DNA of 5,680 nt, taken from the NCBI GenBank assembly GCA_030625445.1, contig DAOUQU010000118.1, forward strand, positions 1-5,680. The letters run 5' to 3'. Source of the DNA: Gammaproteobacteria bacterium (GTDB lineage Bacteria; Pseudomonadota; Gammaproteobacteria; Chromatiales; Chromatiaceae). Below the pieces are notes generated by a model. It was given only the letters and a program-made list of their open reading frames with translations. It had not been told where the DNA came from and ran no database searches. Below, in pieces: positions 1 through 5,441 of this stretch (positions are counted from its first letter, which is position 1; each line of letters begins with the position of its first letter). Both the position numbers and the translations under genes were made by a program.

Positions 1-330
1 GATGCTAATGGCTCACCGGAGATTTATGTCTACGTCAATTCTGCCGGCAGCGGTAGCTACGGATCGCTGGTAGCTTACGCCGTCAATAATGGAAAATCAC
101 TCACACTAATCTATATGTCACCCATTAGTGATGATGCGAAAAACTCCATCGGCTATATGGGGCACGATGAATTCAGTGTTGTAGAGTCAACTCTGGTAAG
201 ACGATTCCCGATCTATCTGGACGGTGATGTCAATGCCGCTCCCAGCGGCGGAACCCGGCAGCTTCAGTATAAGCTGGTTGCCGGTGATGCAGGCTGGATC
301 CTGCGGCTGGATCGGGTTGTTGAGTATTAA
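1..330 (+). CDS. PliI-like I-type lysozyme inhibitor family protein, C-terminal part
   Basis: The gene enters from the left edge already in frame; 109 codons and a TAA stop at 328-330 are visible, while the N-terminus, any signal peptide and the promoter lie outside. The visible part starts with a D-A-N-G-S-P-E segment of the FG-GAP or calcium-loop kind. It continues into S-A-G-S-G-S-Y-G, like the SGS-Y loop that family members push into the lysozyme active site, and ends in a G-G-T-R-Q-L-Q-Y-K-L strand followed by G-W-x-L-R-L-D-R-V. PliI proteins are periplasmic inhibitors of invertebrate-type lysozyme, which would suit a bacterium meeting animal hosts or grazers. Family assignment is from remembered motifs, not a search; a more general FG-GAP-type secreted protein is the alternative. 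It converges on the minus-strand genes and has no clear terminator after its stop. Confidence 0.6.
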   Translation, partial: DANGSPEIYVYVNSAGSGSYGSLVAYAVNNGKSLTLIYMSPISDDAKNSIGYMGHDEFSVVESTLVRRFPIYLDGDVNAAPSGGTRQLQYKLVAGDAGWILRLDRVVEY

Positions 331-403
331 CATTCCTGCAAGTTATAGTCTACGGGGAAAAGGCGATCTATCAATGGGTTAAATGCGCATCCGGATGGCC
401 TGT

Positions 404-475
404 TCATACGCGTATCCTGCAGCCAGCAAGCAGCAGGCTGATGATGACGAGTGGGAGGAGGATGATTTTGCGCAT
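404..475 (-). CDS. Tiny lipoprotein, 23 residues, ending four residues after the lipobox cysteine
   Basis: A 23-codon frame begins with ATG at 475-473 and ends with TGA at 406-404. The peptide is M-R-K, then a strongly hydrophobic stretch of about 13 residues, then L-L-A-G-C at 15-19 and the tail R-I-R-V. This is a complete type II (lipoprotein) signal peptide: a charged N-region, a hydrophobic core and a good lipobox with Cys19. An AGGAG Shine-Dalgarno sits six bases before the ATG, which strongly supports translation. After processing by Lgt and signal peptidase II only a five-residue lipopeptide (C-R-I-R-V) would remain. It lies 44 bases after the META gene stop and may share its transcript. 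The frame one base over would read on for 12 more residues after the cysteine (G-Y-A-Y-E-Q-A-I-R-M-R-I), so a frameshifted longer lipoprotein is possible. The function is unknown. Confidence 0.6.
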   Translation of the reverse strand: MRKIILLPLVIISLLLAGCRIRV

Positions 476-481
476 GGACAG

Positions 482-486
482 CTCCT
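482..486 (-). promoter_or_regulatory. Ribosome binding site of the tiny lipoprotein gene
   Basis: AGGAG on the minus strand lies six bases before the ATG at 475. It is one of the best Shine-Dalgarno matches in the window and is the main reason to accept so short a gene. Confidence 0.65.
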
Positions 487-519
487 AAACCCACTCTACG
501 GTTATTGATTACGTATCTA

Positions 520-1425
520 TTATTGTGAGGTTTCAGCCGGCATTGCTGCAAAGCGGCGGCTATCCTGATGTTCGGCTGTGAACAGCACCAGCTTGCCGAA
601 TGAGAAGCGAAAGCCTTCTACCTTCGACAGAAAATTCAGATAGGCAGACTCCTGCTCCATCAATGGAGGAGGACATGCCATCCTGGTCGAAATAGCAGGG
701 CCTGTGGTGATGCCTCCTTTGCCATGATCTTCAAGTGATGCAGAGTAGCGATTGCACGCCGATGAGCCGCTGATTTTTCCATCCTTGAAGATTGCGGTGA
801 TCTCTCCGGTGTGACTCTCCGGCGCCGGAGTCTGTTGTTCACCCTGCTGCTTCCAGGATGTTCCCTCCAGGTCCGCAGCCGAGAGATTGCCCTGACTCTC
901 TGACGAGAGCTGTACCAGCTTGTCTCCCTGCAGCTGGTAGAGCAGATGCTTTTTCAGAGAGGGCTGTGCGTAACTCTCCCCGGTATCCTGTGCAATGGTG
1001 TCAGCTGTGATGTTTCCGGAAGTGATCTCCAGATTTCTGAACTGCACCCGGTCTCCAACAAGCTGGGTCGCGACATTACGCGCTTTTCCATTGTCATTGA
1101 CAACGGCGGCAAGGTAGATGAAGTCGCCGCTGCCGCCGGAGTTTTCAAGCAGCAGCACCGCGGCATCCTGCTGGCCGTCTCCATTCAGATCACCGTAGGC
1201 AATCAGCTCATCGATCAGTGTCACAGTTGGCCGGGAGGCACCTCCCTCATCGAAGGGTGCGCCGGCATAGTAGCCGTTGCTGAGTTTGACATCTTCTTGA
1301 TAGATGCCGCTGTAGCTCGATTGCAGAAGCTGCTGTTGGAAGTCACTGGATGTGGCCGCATGTGCGGCGGTAGTGAACAGCAGAAGTCCTGACAGTGTTG
1401 TCAGCAGATGTGGTAGTGAACGCAT
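520..1425 (-). CDS. Exported META-domain (HslJ-like) protein with an N-terminal FG-GAP/calcium-loop domain
   Basis: This 301-residue protein has a Sec signal peptide (residues 1-23, cleavage after A-H-A). Residues about 65-145 form a first domain with the loop D79-L-N-G-D-G-Q-Q-D87, which fits the D-x-N-x-D-G-x-x-D calcium-binding pattern, then N-S-G-G-S-G and V-V-N-D-N-G-K. Residues about 186-296 form a META domain (DUF306): L-E-G-T-S-W at its start, S-S-A-C-N-R-Y at 221-227, T-R-M-A-C-P at 247-252 and a closing F-G-K-L-V-L-F. Cys224 and Cys251 match the paired cysteines of the family and may form a disulfide in the periplasm. The META protein HslJ is linked in E. coli to heat shock and novobiocin resistance; no enzyme activity is known. 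The start is set by TGAGGA seven bases upstream. The gene ends in tandem stops, TAA then TAG. Confidence 0.88.
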   Translation of the reverse strand: MRSLPHLLTTLSGLLLFTTAAHAATSSDFQQQLLQSSYSGIYQEDVKLSNGYYAGAPFDEGGASRPTVTLIDELIAYGDLNGDGQQDAAVLLLENSGGSGDFIYLAAVVNDNGKARNVATQLVGDRVQFRNLEITSGNITADTIAQDTGESYAQPSLKKHLLYQLQGDKLVQLSSESQGNLSAADLEGTSWKQQGEQQTPAPESHTGEITAIFKDGKISGSSACNRYSASLEDHGKGGITTGPAISTRMACPPPLMEQESAYLNFLSKVEGFRFSFGKLVLFTAEHQDSRRFAAMPAETSQ

Positions 1426-1432
1426 GATCTGA

Positions 1433-1438
1433 TCCTCA
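1433..1438 (-). promoter_or_regulatory. Ribosome binding site of the META-domain gene
   Basis: TGAGGA on the minus strand lies seven bases before the ATG at 1425. The ATG is followed at once by a signal peptide, which fixes this start. Confidence 0.6.
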
Positions 1439-1448
1439 ATAAACGGGT

Positions 1449-1484
1449 TCCCTCACCCCAACCATCTCCGGGCGGGAGAGGGAG
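1449..1484. repeat. REP-like intergenic palindromic element
   Basis: On the + strand this starts with C-rich sequence (CCCTCACCCC), then forms a hairpin with TCTCC paired to GGAGA around a five-base GGGCG loop; outside one A/G mismatch, CC pairs with GG. It has the look of the dispersed gammaproteobacterial repeats that read CCCTCACCCC-AACCC-TCTCC ... GGAGAGGG. It fills most of the 72-base gap between the DUF3011 and META genes. Such elements are usually dispersed by RAYT transposases and can stabilise an upstream mRNA or weaken readthrough. Only one copy is in the window, so its repeat nature rests on resemblance to the known type. Confidence 0.6.
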
Positions 1485-1497
1485 TAGAACGATCTCT

Positions 1498-2154
1498 TTA
1501 GCGGGCGCGGTGATACTTGACCTGATTGGAGCTATCACCATGCTGATTGGTGTAGAAACCGTTGTGGGAGCGGGTAATATCGAAAACTGTAGAACCCATG
1601 TGCAGTTCATCATTGTTGATAAATCCGCTAACTCGTGTTCCCTCGATTTTTGCACTGACCTGGCCATCAGATTTGATGGTCATGCTGACCTCTGAGTCAT
1701 ATTGGTCATTGTAACCTTTGAATTTTCCGACCATCCAGCTTGGCACATAAGAGCTGTGACGTCCGCCATAGTAGTTGTCATCCTTGTATTTATCATGCTT
1801 GTCCGCTTGGTTGGCAAGTGCGCCAAGTATGGCGATGCCGGCGATAGCGCCAATCGCTTTACCGACATCGGAACTGCTACTGTGCTTCTGATTATATTTG
1901 ACGGAGAATTTTGCTGCGCAGCCATCATCCACCCAGATGCTGTGACGGTCATAATCCCAGTTTTGACCCTGACGGCATTTTACCTTGGAAATCTGGCGAG
2001 TCAGGCGAACATGGCCGGGGCCGTCCAACCTGCATGATTTGTGGTGATAGTTGTTGCTCTTGCAGGTGATTTGCGTGTCAGCGACTGCTGCAACACTGAA
2101 CATGGAGGCTGAAGCAACCATGGCGGACAATGAATATTTAACGATAGAGTGCAT
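1498..2154 (-). CDS. Exported DUF3011 protein with glycine-zipper segment and C-terminal beta domain
   Basis: This 218-residue protein has a Sec signal peptide (1-25, cleavage after A-V-A before D-T-Q). Residues about 28-86 are a DUF3011 domain: I-T-C-K-S at the start, four cysteines (31, 41, 60, 79) likely forming two disulfides, and W-V-D-D-G-C-A-A-K-F near its end. A glycine/alanine-rich hydrophobic stretch follows (97-114, V-G-K-A-I-G-A-I-A-G), like a glycine zipper that could insert in a membrane or oligomerise, then a charged, Asp/Lys/Tyr-rich linker (118-135). Residues 140-218 form a predicted all-beta domain starting W-M-V-G-K-F-K-G-Y-N. The frame stays open to an ATG at 2208, but that start has no Shine-Dalgarno and would bury the signal peptide. 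The chosen ATG has AGGA nine bases upstream. The biochemical role of DUF3011 is not known to me. Confidence 0.85.
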   Translation of the reverse strand: MHSIVKYSLSAMVASASMFSVAAVADTQITCKSNNYHHKSCRLDGPGHVRLTRQISKVKCRQGQNWDYDRHSIWVDDGCAAKFSVKYNQKHSSSSDVGKAIGAIAGIAILGALANQADKHDKYKDDNYYGGRHSSYVPSWMVGKFKGYNDQYDSEVSMTIKSDGQVSAKIEGTRVSGFINNDELHMGSTVFDITRSHNGFYTNQHGDSSNQVKYHRAR

Positions 2155-2163
2155 TCCTGGGTT

Positions 2164-2167
2164 TCCT
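2164..2167 (-). promoter_or_regulatory. Ribosome binding site that decides the DUF3011 gene start
   Basis: AGGA on the minus strand lies nine bases before the ATG at 2154, whereas the longer in-frame start at 2208 has none. Another AGGA touches the ATG itself and is too close to act. Confidence 0.5.
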
Positions 2168-2252
2168 GTGTGGGTAAATTGTAACAACTTGATCTTTCCA
2201 GCTGCCATCTTATCAGTGAGATGAGAATTTTTTTGAAGAGATCAACGCAGTG

Positions 2253-2280
2253 ATTGTAATGATGTATGAAGGTTTTTCAA
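2253..2280 (-). promoter_or_regulatory. Sigma70-type promoter for the DUF3011 gene
   Basis: On the minus strand TTGAAA (2280-2275) is followed after 16 bases by TACAAT (2258-2253). Each hexamer matches the consensus at five of six positions. Transcription would start near 2246, giving a leader of about 90 bases before the ATG at 2154. It sits right after the DUF805 stop, so the DUF3011 gene, and perhaps the META and tiny lipoprotein genes, can be expressed on their own. Confidence 0.5.
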
Positions 2281-2307
2281 TATGAAATTCAGCTGTTGAT
2301 GCGATTC

Positions 2308-2772
2308 CTAAGCGTTGTTGCCGGAAAAGGTATCGCTGGGGATAAATATCAGCGCAAGAGCTCCGATAGCCGAGATGGCGCTGGAGGTTACTTTGGATAT
2401 TACAGGATCCGATCCGGTAACAACGTTGACAATAACAACAATGACAGTGAAGATAACCCACACGGCAAGCAGAGTCCACCAGCCGGGCAGTCCCATGTCG
2501 CGAATGCGCTTGGCCTCAAGATTGAGGCTGGCGAAAAATACTGCAGCGAAGACGATGCCGATGATAATCATCGCCGGCAGCCCGAACTTTTCCGCCAGCA
2601 TCTGCTGTGTTTGCGTCAGATCGCCGCCAACCAGGTTTTCCGTGATCCCCAGGCTGGCTATTCCGGCGAATACAAGGGCAAAAGAGAGCACGTGCAGCAG
2701 AACAATGTAGCCTACGAAAGGGAGGCGCAGCAGGCGCCCGCTTGTGACATCACCAAAATATGTACTTAACAT
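2308..2772 (-). CDS. DUF805-like inner-membrane protein
   Basis: This 154-residue protein has four predicted membrane segments (about 17-39, 64-83, 97-119 and 129-146). Between the second and third is A-K-R-I-R-D-M-G-L-P-G-W-W, the charged plus Gly-Trp-Trp signature of DUF805 proteins, whose usual form is R-R-L-H-D-x-G-x-S-G-W-W. The N-terminal F-G-D-V-T-S-G-R-L-L-R-L-P-F also resembles the family's opening G-R-x-x-R-x-x-F. The length is slightly above the family norm, mainly because of the 41-63 loop between helices 1 and 2. The start is supported by AAGGA seven bases upstream. The family is common in bacterial inner membranes and has no settled function. It has a 191-base leader after yaiI, so it may have its own promoter, though I see no convincing one. 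Confidence 0.8.
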   Translation of the reverse strand: MLSTYFGDVTSGRLLRLPFVGYIVLLHVLSFALVFAGIASLGITENLVGGDLTQTQQMLAEKFGLPAMIIIGIVFAAVFFASLNLEAKRIRDMGLPGWWTLLAVWVIFTVIVVIVNVVTGSDPVISKVTSSAISAIGALALIFIPSDTFSGNNA

Positions 2773-2779
2773 TCAAATT

Positions 2780-2784
2780 TCCTT
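2780..2784 (-). promoter_or_regulatory. Ribosome binding site of the DUF805 gene
   Basis: AAGGA on the minus strand lies seven bases before the ATG at 2772, a good match and spacing. Confidence 0.55.
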
Positions 2785-2817
2785 CTTAAGATTGTGTTGT
2801 TGTGTTCATGGAAGATA

Positions 2818-2877
2818 GCCGGTCAGCTTTCGTTGTGAAAGCCGGCCTTGACGACGTTGAGTCGCGTCGCGTTCGTC
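2818..2877 (-). other. Two adjacent stem-loops in the DUF805 leader
   Basis: The first hairpin (2850-2877) pairs GACGA-CG with CG-TCGTC, with one bulged A and a 13-base loop. The second (2818-2846) pairs GAAAGC with GCTTTC around a five-base loop, and outside a four-base bulge CGGC pairs with GCCG. Neither is followed by a T-run on either strand, so they are not classic intrinsic terminators. They may end or stabilise the yaiI message, or structure the DUF805 leader. Confidence 0.3.
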
Positions 2878-2963
2878 AGTGTTGGCGCGGGTGCATTGGG
2901 GGTTTCGATGCTTTTATGGAAGGGGAGGATTTTTCTACAGAAATGGTTCAGGGTCAAGGAAAA

Positions 2964-3413
2964 TTAGTTGGAATGCTTTCTCAATAATTTATCCAGTTGA
3001 TTCGCAAAAGATTGCCGGTCACTCTGGCTCAGCGGCGGCGGGCCGCCTGTATCGACGCCGCTTGATCGCAGCGTCTCCATGAAGTCTCTCATCGTCAGGC
3101 GCGCCCTGATATTGTCAGTGGTATAGAGTTCGCCGCGAGGATTGAGAGCATGGCCTCCCTTTTCAATCACCTCTGCCGCCAGGGGAATGTCACCGGTGAT
3201 GACAAGATCGCCGGCCTCCAGCCTTTTCACGATCTCATTGTCAGCGACATCGAAACCCGATGCGACCTGGATCGATTGAATGAGGCGCGATGGTGGTACG
3301 GGCACTGGCTGATTAGCGACAAGCGTCAACTGCACACCGGTGCGCTCTGCCGCCCTGAACAAAATATCCTTGATCACCACGGGGCATGCGTCTGCATCTA
3401 CCCATATTTTCAT
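2964..3413 (-). CDS. yaiI: UPF0178 protein YaiI (YaiI/YqxD family, DUF188)
   Basis: This complete 149-residue protein matches the family's usual length. It opens with M-K-I-W-V-D-A-D-A-C-P-V (D6, D8, C10, P11), the family hallmark, followed by V-A-N-Q at 32-35 and the acidic V-A-D-N-E-I at 56-61. G-D-L-V-I-T-G-D-I-P-L-A (68-79) follows, and the C-terminal signature G-G-P-P-P-L-S-Q-S-D-R-Q-S-F-A-N (123-138) closes it. The fold is PIN/NYN-like, with conserved acidic residues placed like those of metal-dependent nucleases; no substrate is established. It has no signal peptide, so it is cytoplasmic. It starts 51 bases after the phosphodiesterase gene stop with only a weak GAG ribosome site, and may be cotranscribed with it. 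Confidence 0.95.
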   Translation of the reverse strand: MKIWVDADACPVVIKDILFRAAERTGVQLTLVANQPVPVPPSRLIQSIQVASGFDVADNEIVKRLEAGDLVITGDIPLAAEVIEKGGHALNPRGELYTTDNIRARLTMRDFMETLRSSGVDTGGPPPLSQSDRQSFANQLDKLLRKHSN

Positions 3414-3427
3414 TTCATATCACTCTT

Positions 3428-3441
3428 GATGTATGTACATC
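3428..3441. repeat. Short inverted repeat in the gap before yaiI
   Basis: GATGTA and TACATC flank a two-base centre, 15 bases before the yaiI ATG and inside the 51-base gap after the phosphodiesterase gene. It could be an operator, but arms of six bases can also occur by chance. Confidence 0.25.
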
Positions 3442-3464
3442 GGGATTCATGATGGCGCAAGGCC

Positions 3465-5327
3465 TCAAGGCGATTCGTCGCGGTAGATTCGTGGAGGAAT
3501 CGGACGGCCAAACAGCACAGCAGTGTGTATCAGCAAACGTTCGACCGAACTCAGTCCGGAGCGTTCGGTAACGACGTTGCGTGCCATCTCCGGCTCATCG
3601 GTAATGATGCCGTCTACGCTCAGCGATATCATGCGGGAGACGGAGACTGCATCATTCACGGTCCAGACATACACCTGCTTGCCTGCTGCATGTGTGCGGC
3701 GAATAAAACCTGACGTCGCCATGCTCATATTGACCGCAAGAAAGTCCAGGTCCAGTTTGGCGAGGTTGCCGACAGCCTTGGTTGACAACAGTCCGATCAC
3801 CCACTTTGGCCGCAGCGCACGGATCTTCTCGATGCCCTTGTACTCCAGTGACATGATGACAATGTCGTCAACCATGCCGGCTTCTTCAACGATCTCCACA
3901 ACCCGTTGTTCCAGCTGCCGGTCATGCCCGTAATATTTGAGTTCGATGACGACGTGCGCCTTGCCGCGCGCCACCTCCAGCAGCTGCGCCAGTGTCGGCA
4001 CGCGTTCAGCTGAAAATTTGGGGTCGAACCAACTGCCGACATCGATCTGCTGCAACTGCTTCAGAGAACCATCCCAAACTTTCAGATCAACGCCTGAAAG
4101 CTTCATGAAATCGCTGTCATGGATCACCACAACTTCGCCGTCACTGCTCTCCTGGACATCGATTTCGATCATGTCCGCTCCATCCTTGATGGCCTCGCGT
4201 ATGGAGGCGAGTGTATTCTCGGGCGCCTTGCCTGCGGCTCCCCGGTGAGCGATAACCACGACATCATCCTGTGTCTGGATACCATTCAGGAGCCAGCTTC
4301 CCGCCAGTGCGGCAGCCGCCACAGCACCAATCAGGAGCAGCGCAAAGCGGGGTGCGGTCATCCGCCATAGACGCTTTGGCTGTTTATCTTCGAGATCGCT
4401 TGTTGTTATCTTCGACCCATAGCGTTCATAAAAGATCATCACAACAGCGGCGAAGCTCCCCGAAGTCAATGTCGTGGTGACTAGATTGCCGAGTGACCAG
4501 AGCGTCACGACTCCTCCCAGCACGATGACGAGCAACTTGATCGATTCGAAGAATAGAGGAACCAGCAGTGAACCCAGCAGTTGCACACAGGCCACAACAA
4601 CTGCTCCAAGCAGCAGCGCTGCCACTGCCCATGTCAACAATACCGTCACTACTTCACGCTTGTGCCCCTGTACGAGCTCGTTGCTCTCGACAAAGGAGCG
4701 GGCAGGAGGGAGGTCAGTGAAGAGCACCAGGGGAAGCGCCAGCGTCCAGCCAATGAGTTTGCGAATCAGTACCACCAGCATCGTCAGCAGCAGCACTCCG
4801 ATGAGAGCGGCTGCTAGCAGAAATCCGGGTGGTTTCTCGGTCAGATAATAGTTAATGTCATAGTCTGTAAGCAGGAACCAGGCGATTGCTCCGCCGGCGG
4901 CGAGGAAGGGCAGCGTGATGATCAGCACCCGGGCAACCAAATGGGCTGTGAAGAGGTAAATCCTTGCCGCCCGCCTGGCTGTAAAATGCAAGGCCTGCAG
5001 TGCGCCGATGTGCAAGCCTCGAACAGTGCCGGCGCTGATGGCCATCATGGAGGCCTGTTCGAAGGCAAGAATGGTTATCAGCAGGGCAGCCATCACGATC
5101 AATGCCGCCATGCCGAGTGGTGACAGCAGGAACCAGGCGATATCCAGGTCAGAGAGCGCGGTCTTGCCAGAGAGGTGCAGCAGGAGATGGCCGAGCATCC
5201 CCACCAGCGGGGTGAACAGAATCACACCGAGTGCAATGTAGGCGAGGTGTGTCGTGAAGACCTGCCCGATGCTTTTGCGCAGGATTCCCAGTGCTTCTCG
5301 CCAAATTTCCTTTAGGGTGTTTGTCAT
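3465..5327 (-). CDS. Membrane-anchored glycerophosphodiester phosphodiesterase
   Basis: The protein has 620 residues in two parts. Residues 1-350 are a polytopic membrane domain with about seven hydrophobic segments (near 27-50, 64-90, 123-152, 168-203, 226-258, 263-285 and 327-347), of the GDPD membrane-domain type. Residues 356-590 are a full GDPD TIM-barrel: A-H361-R-G, P-E370-N-T, E388-I-D390, H403-D and E462 give the two catalytic histidines and metal ligands of the family. V-W-T-V-N-D (554-559) and G-I-I-T-D-E-P (573-579) close the barrel. These enzymes hydrolyse glycerophosphodiesters to an alcohol and glycerol-3-phosphate. The basic stretch before the last helix (301-323) suggests that the catalytic domain faces the periplasm, which is inference. 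The last 30 residues are an extra tail. The ATG has only a weak AGAGA site six bases upstream. Confidence 0.93.
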   Translation of the reverse strand: MTNTLKEIWREALGILRKSIGQVFTTHLAYIALGVILFTPLVGMLGHLLLHLSGKTALSDLDIAWFLLSPLGMAALIVMAALLITILAFEQASMMAISAGTVRGLHIGALQALHFTARRAARIYLFTAHLVARVLIITLPFLAAGGAIAWFLLTDYDINYYLTEKPPGFLLAAALIGVLLLTMLVVLIRKLIGWTLALPLVLFTDLPPARSFVESNELVQGHKREVVTVLLTWAVAALLLGAVVVACVQLLGSLLVPLFFESIKLLVIVLGGVVTLWSLGNLVTTTLTSGSFAAVVMIFYERYGSKITTSDLEDKQPKRLWRMTAPRFALLLIGAVAAAALAGSWLLNGIQTQDDVVVIAHRGAAGKAPENTLASIREAIKDGADMIEIDVQESSDGEVVVIHDSDFMKLSGVDLKVWDGSLKQLQQIDVGSWFDPKFSAERVPTLAQLLEVARGKAHVVIELKYYGHDRQLEQRVVEIVEEAGMVDDIVIMSLEYKGIEKIRALRPKWVIGLLSTKAVGNLAKLDLDFLAVNMSMATSGFIRRTHAAGKQVYVWTVNDAVSVSRMISLSVDGIITDEPEMARNVVTERSGLSSVERLLIHTAVLFGRPIPPRIYRDESP

Positions 5328-5341
5328 TTTTTATCTCTGAT

Positions 5342-5356
5342 AAGTGAGGGTCACTT
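5342..5356. repeat. Inverted repeat just upstream of the phosphodiesterase start
   Basis: AAGTGA and TCACTT flank a three-base centre, 14 bases before the ATG at 5327. In the mRNA it would form a six-pair hairpin close to the weak ribosome site; on DNA it could be an operator. It overlaps a second, smaller possible hairpin (TCAC, three bases, GTGA at 5351-5361). Confidence 0.35.
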
Positions 5357-5407
5357 CGTGATTTCTCAATGACATCTGTTTTAACAAAATGCAAGATCAG
5401 CGAATTG

Positions 5408-5422
5408 TGTGTTCAATACACA
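5408..5422. repeat. Second inverted repeat in the phosphodiesterase upstream region
   Basis: TGTGT and ACACA flank a five-base centre, in the 114-base gap between the right-edge gene and the phosphodiesterase gene. There is no T-run after it on the minus strand, so it is not a terminator; it may be an operator or chance. No convincing -35/-10 pair is seen in this gap. Confidence 0.25.
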
Positions 5423-5441
5423 GGATTTTTGAGAAATAACA

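Noticed and set aside
327..551. A 74-codon minus-strand frame covering the tiny lipoprotein region
   Set aside because: It overlaps the end of the META gene, has a Pro/Arg/His-rich composition with no domain, and lacks a ribosome site; the short lipoprotein frame explains the region better.
946..1392. A 148-codon + strand frame opposite the META gene
   Set aside because: It is antisense to a gene with a clear signal peptide and META domain, and its translation shows no family features.
2155..2208. N-terminal extension of the DUF3011 protein to an ATG at 2208
   Set aside because: That ATG has no ribosome site and would place 18 residues in front of a clear signal peptide.
2266..2769. Long + strand frames opposite the DUF805 gene (167 and 131 codons)
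   Set aside because: They are antisense shadows of a coding strand rich in hydrophobic codons, with low-complexity translations.
2807..2809. A possible seven-codon leader peptide (M-N-T-T-T-Q-S) before the DUF805 gene
   Set aside because: There is no ribosome site in front of it, no run of regulatory codons and no attenuator-like terminator after it.
2802..2987. A 61-codon + strand frame starting with GTG that spans the gap between yaiI and the DUF805 gene
   Set aside because: It has no good Shine-Dalgarno, resembles no family I know, and overlaps the end of yaiI on the other strand. The gap is better explained as a leader with stem-loops.
5406..5430. TGTGT/ACACA hairpin followed by a T-run on the + strand as a terminator
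   Set aside because: The stem is only five A/T-rich pairs and no + strand gene ends here; on the minus strand there is no T-run after it.
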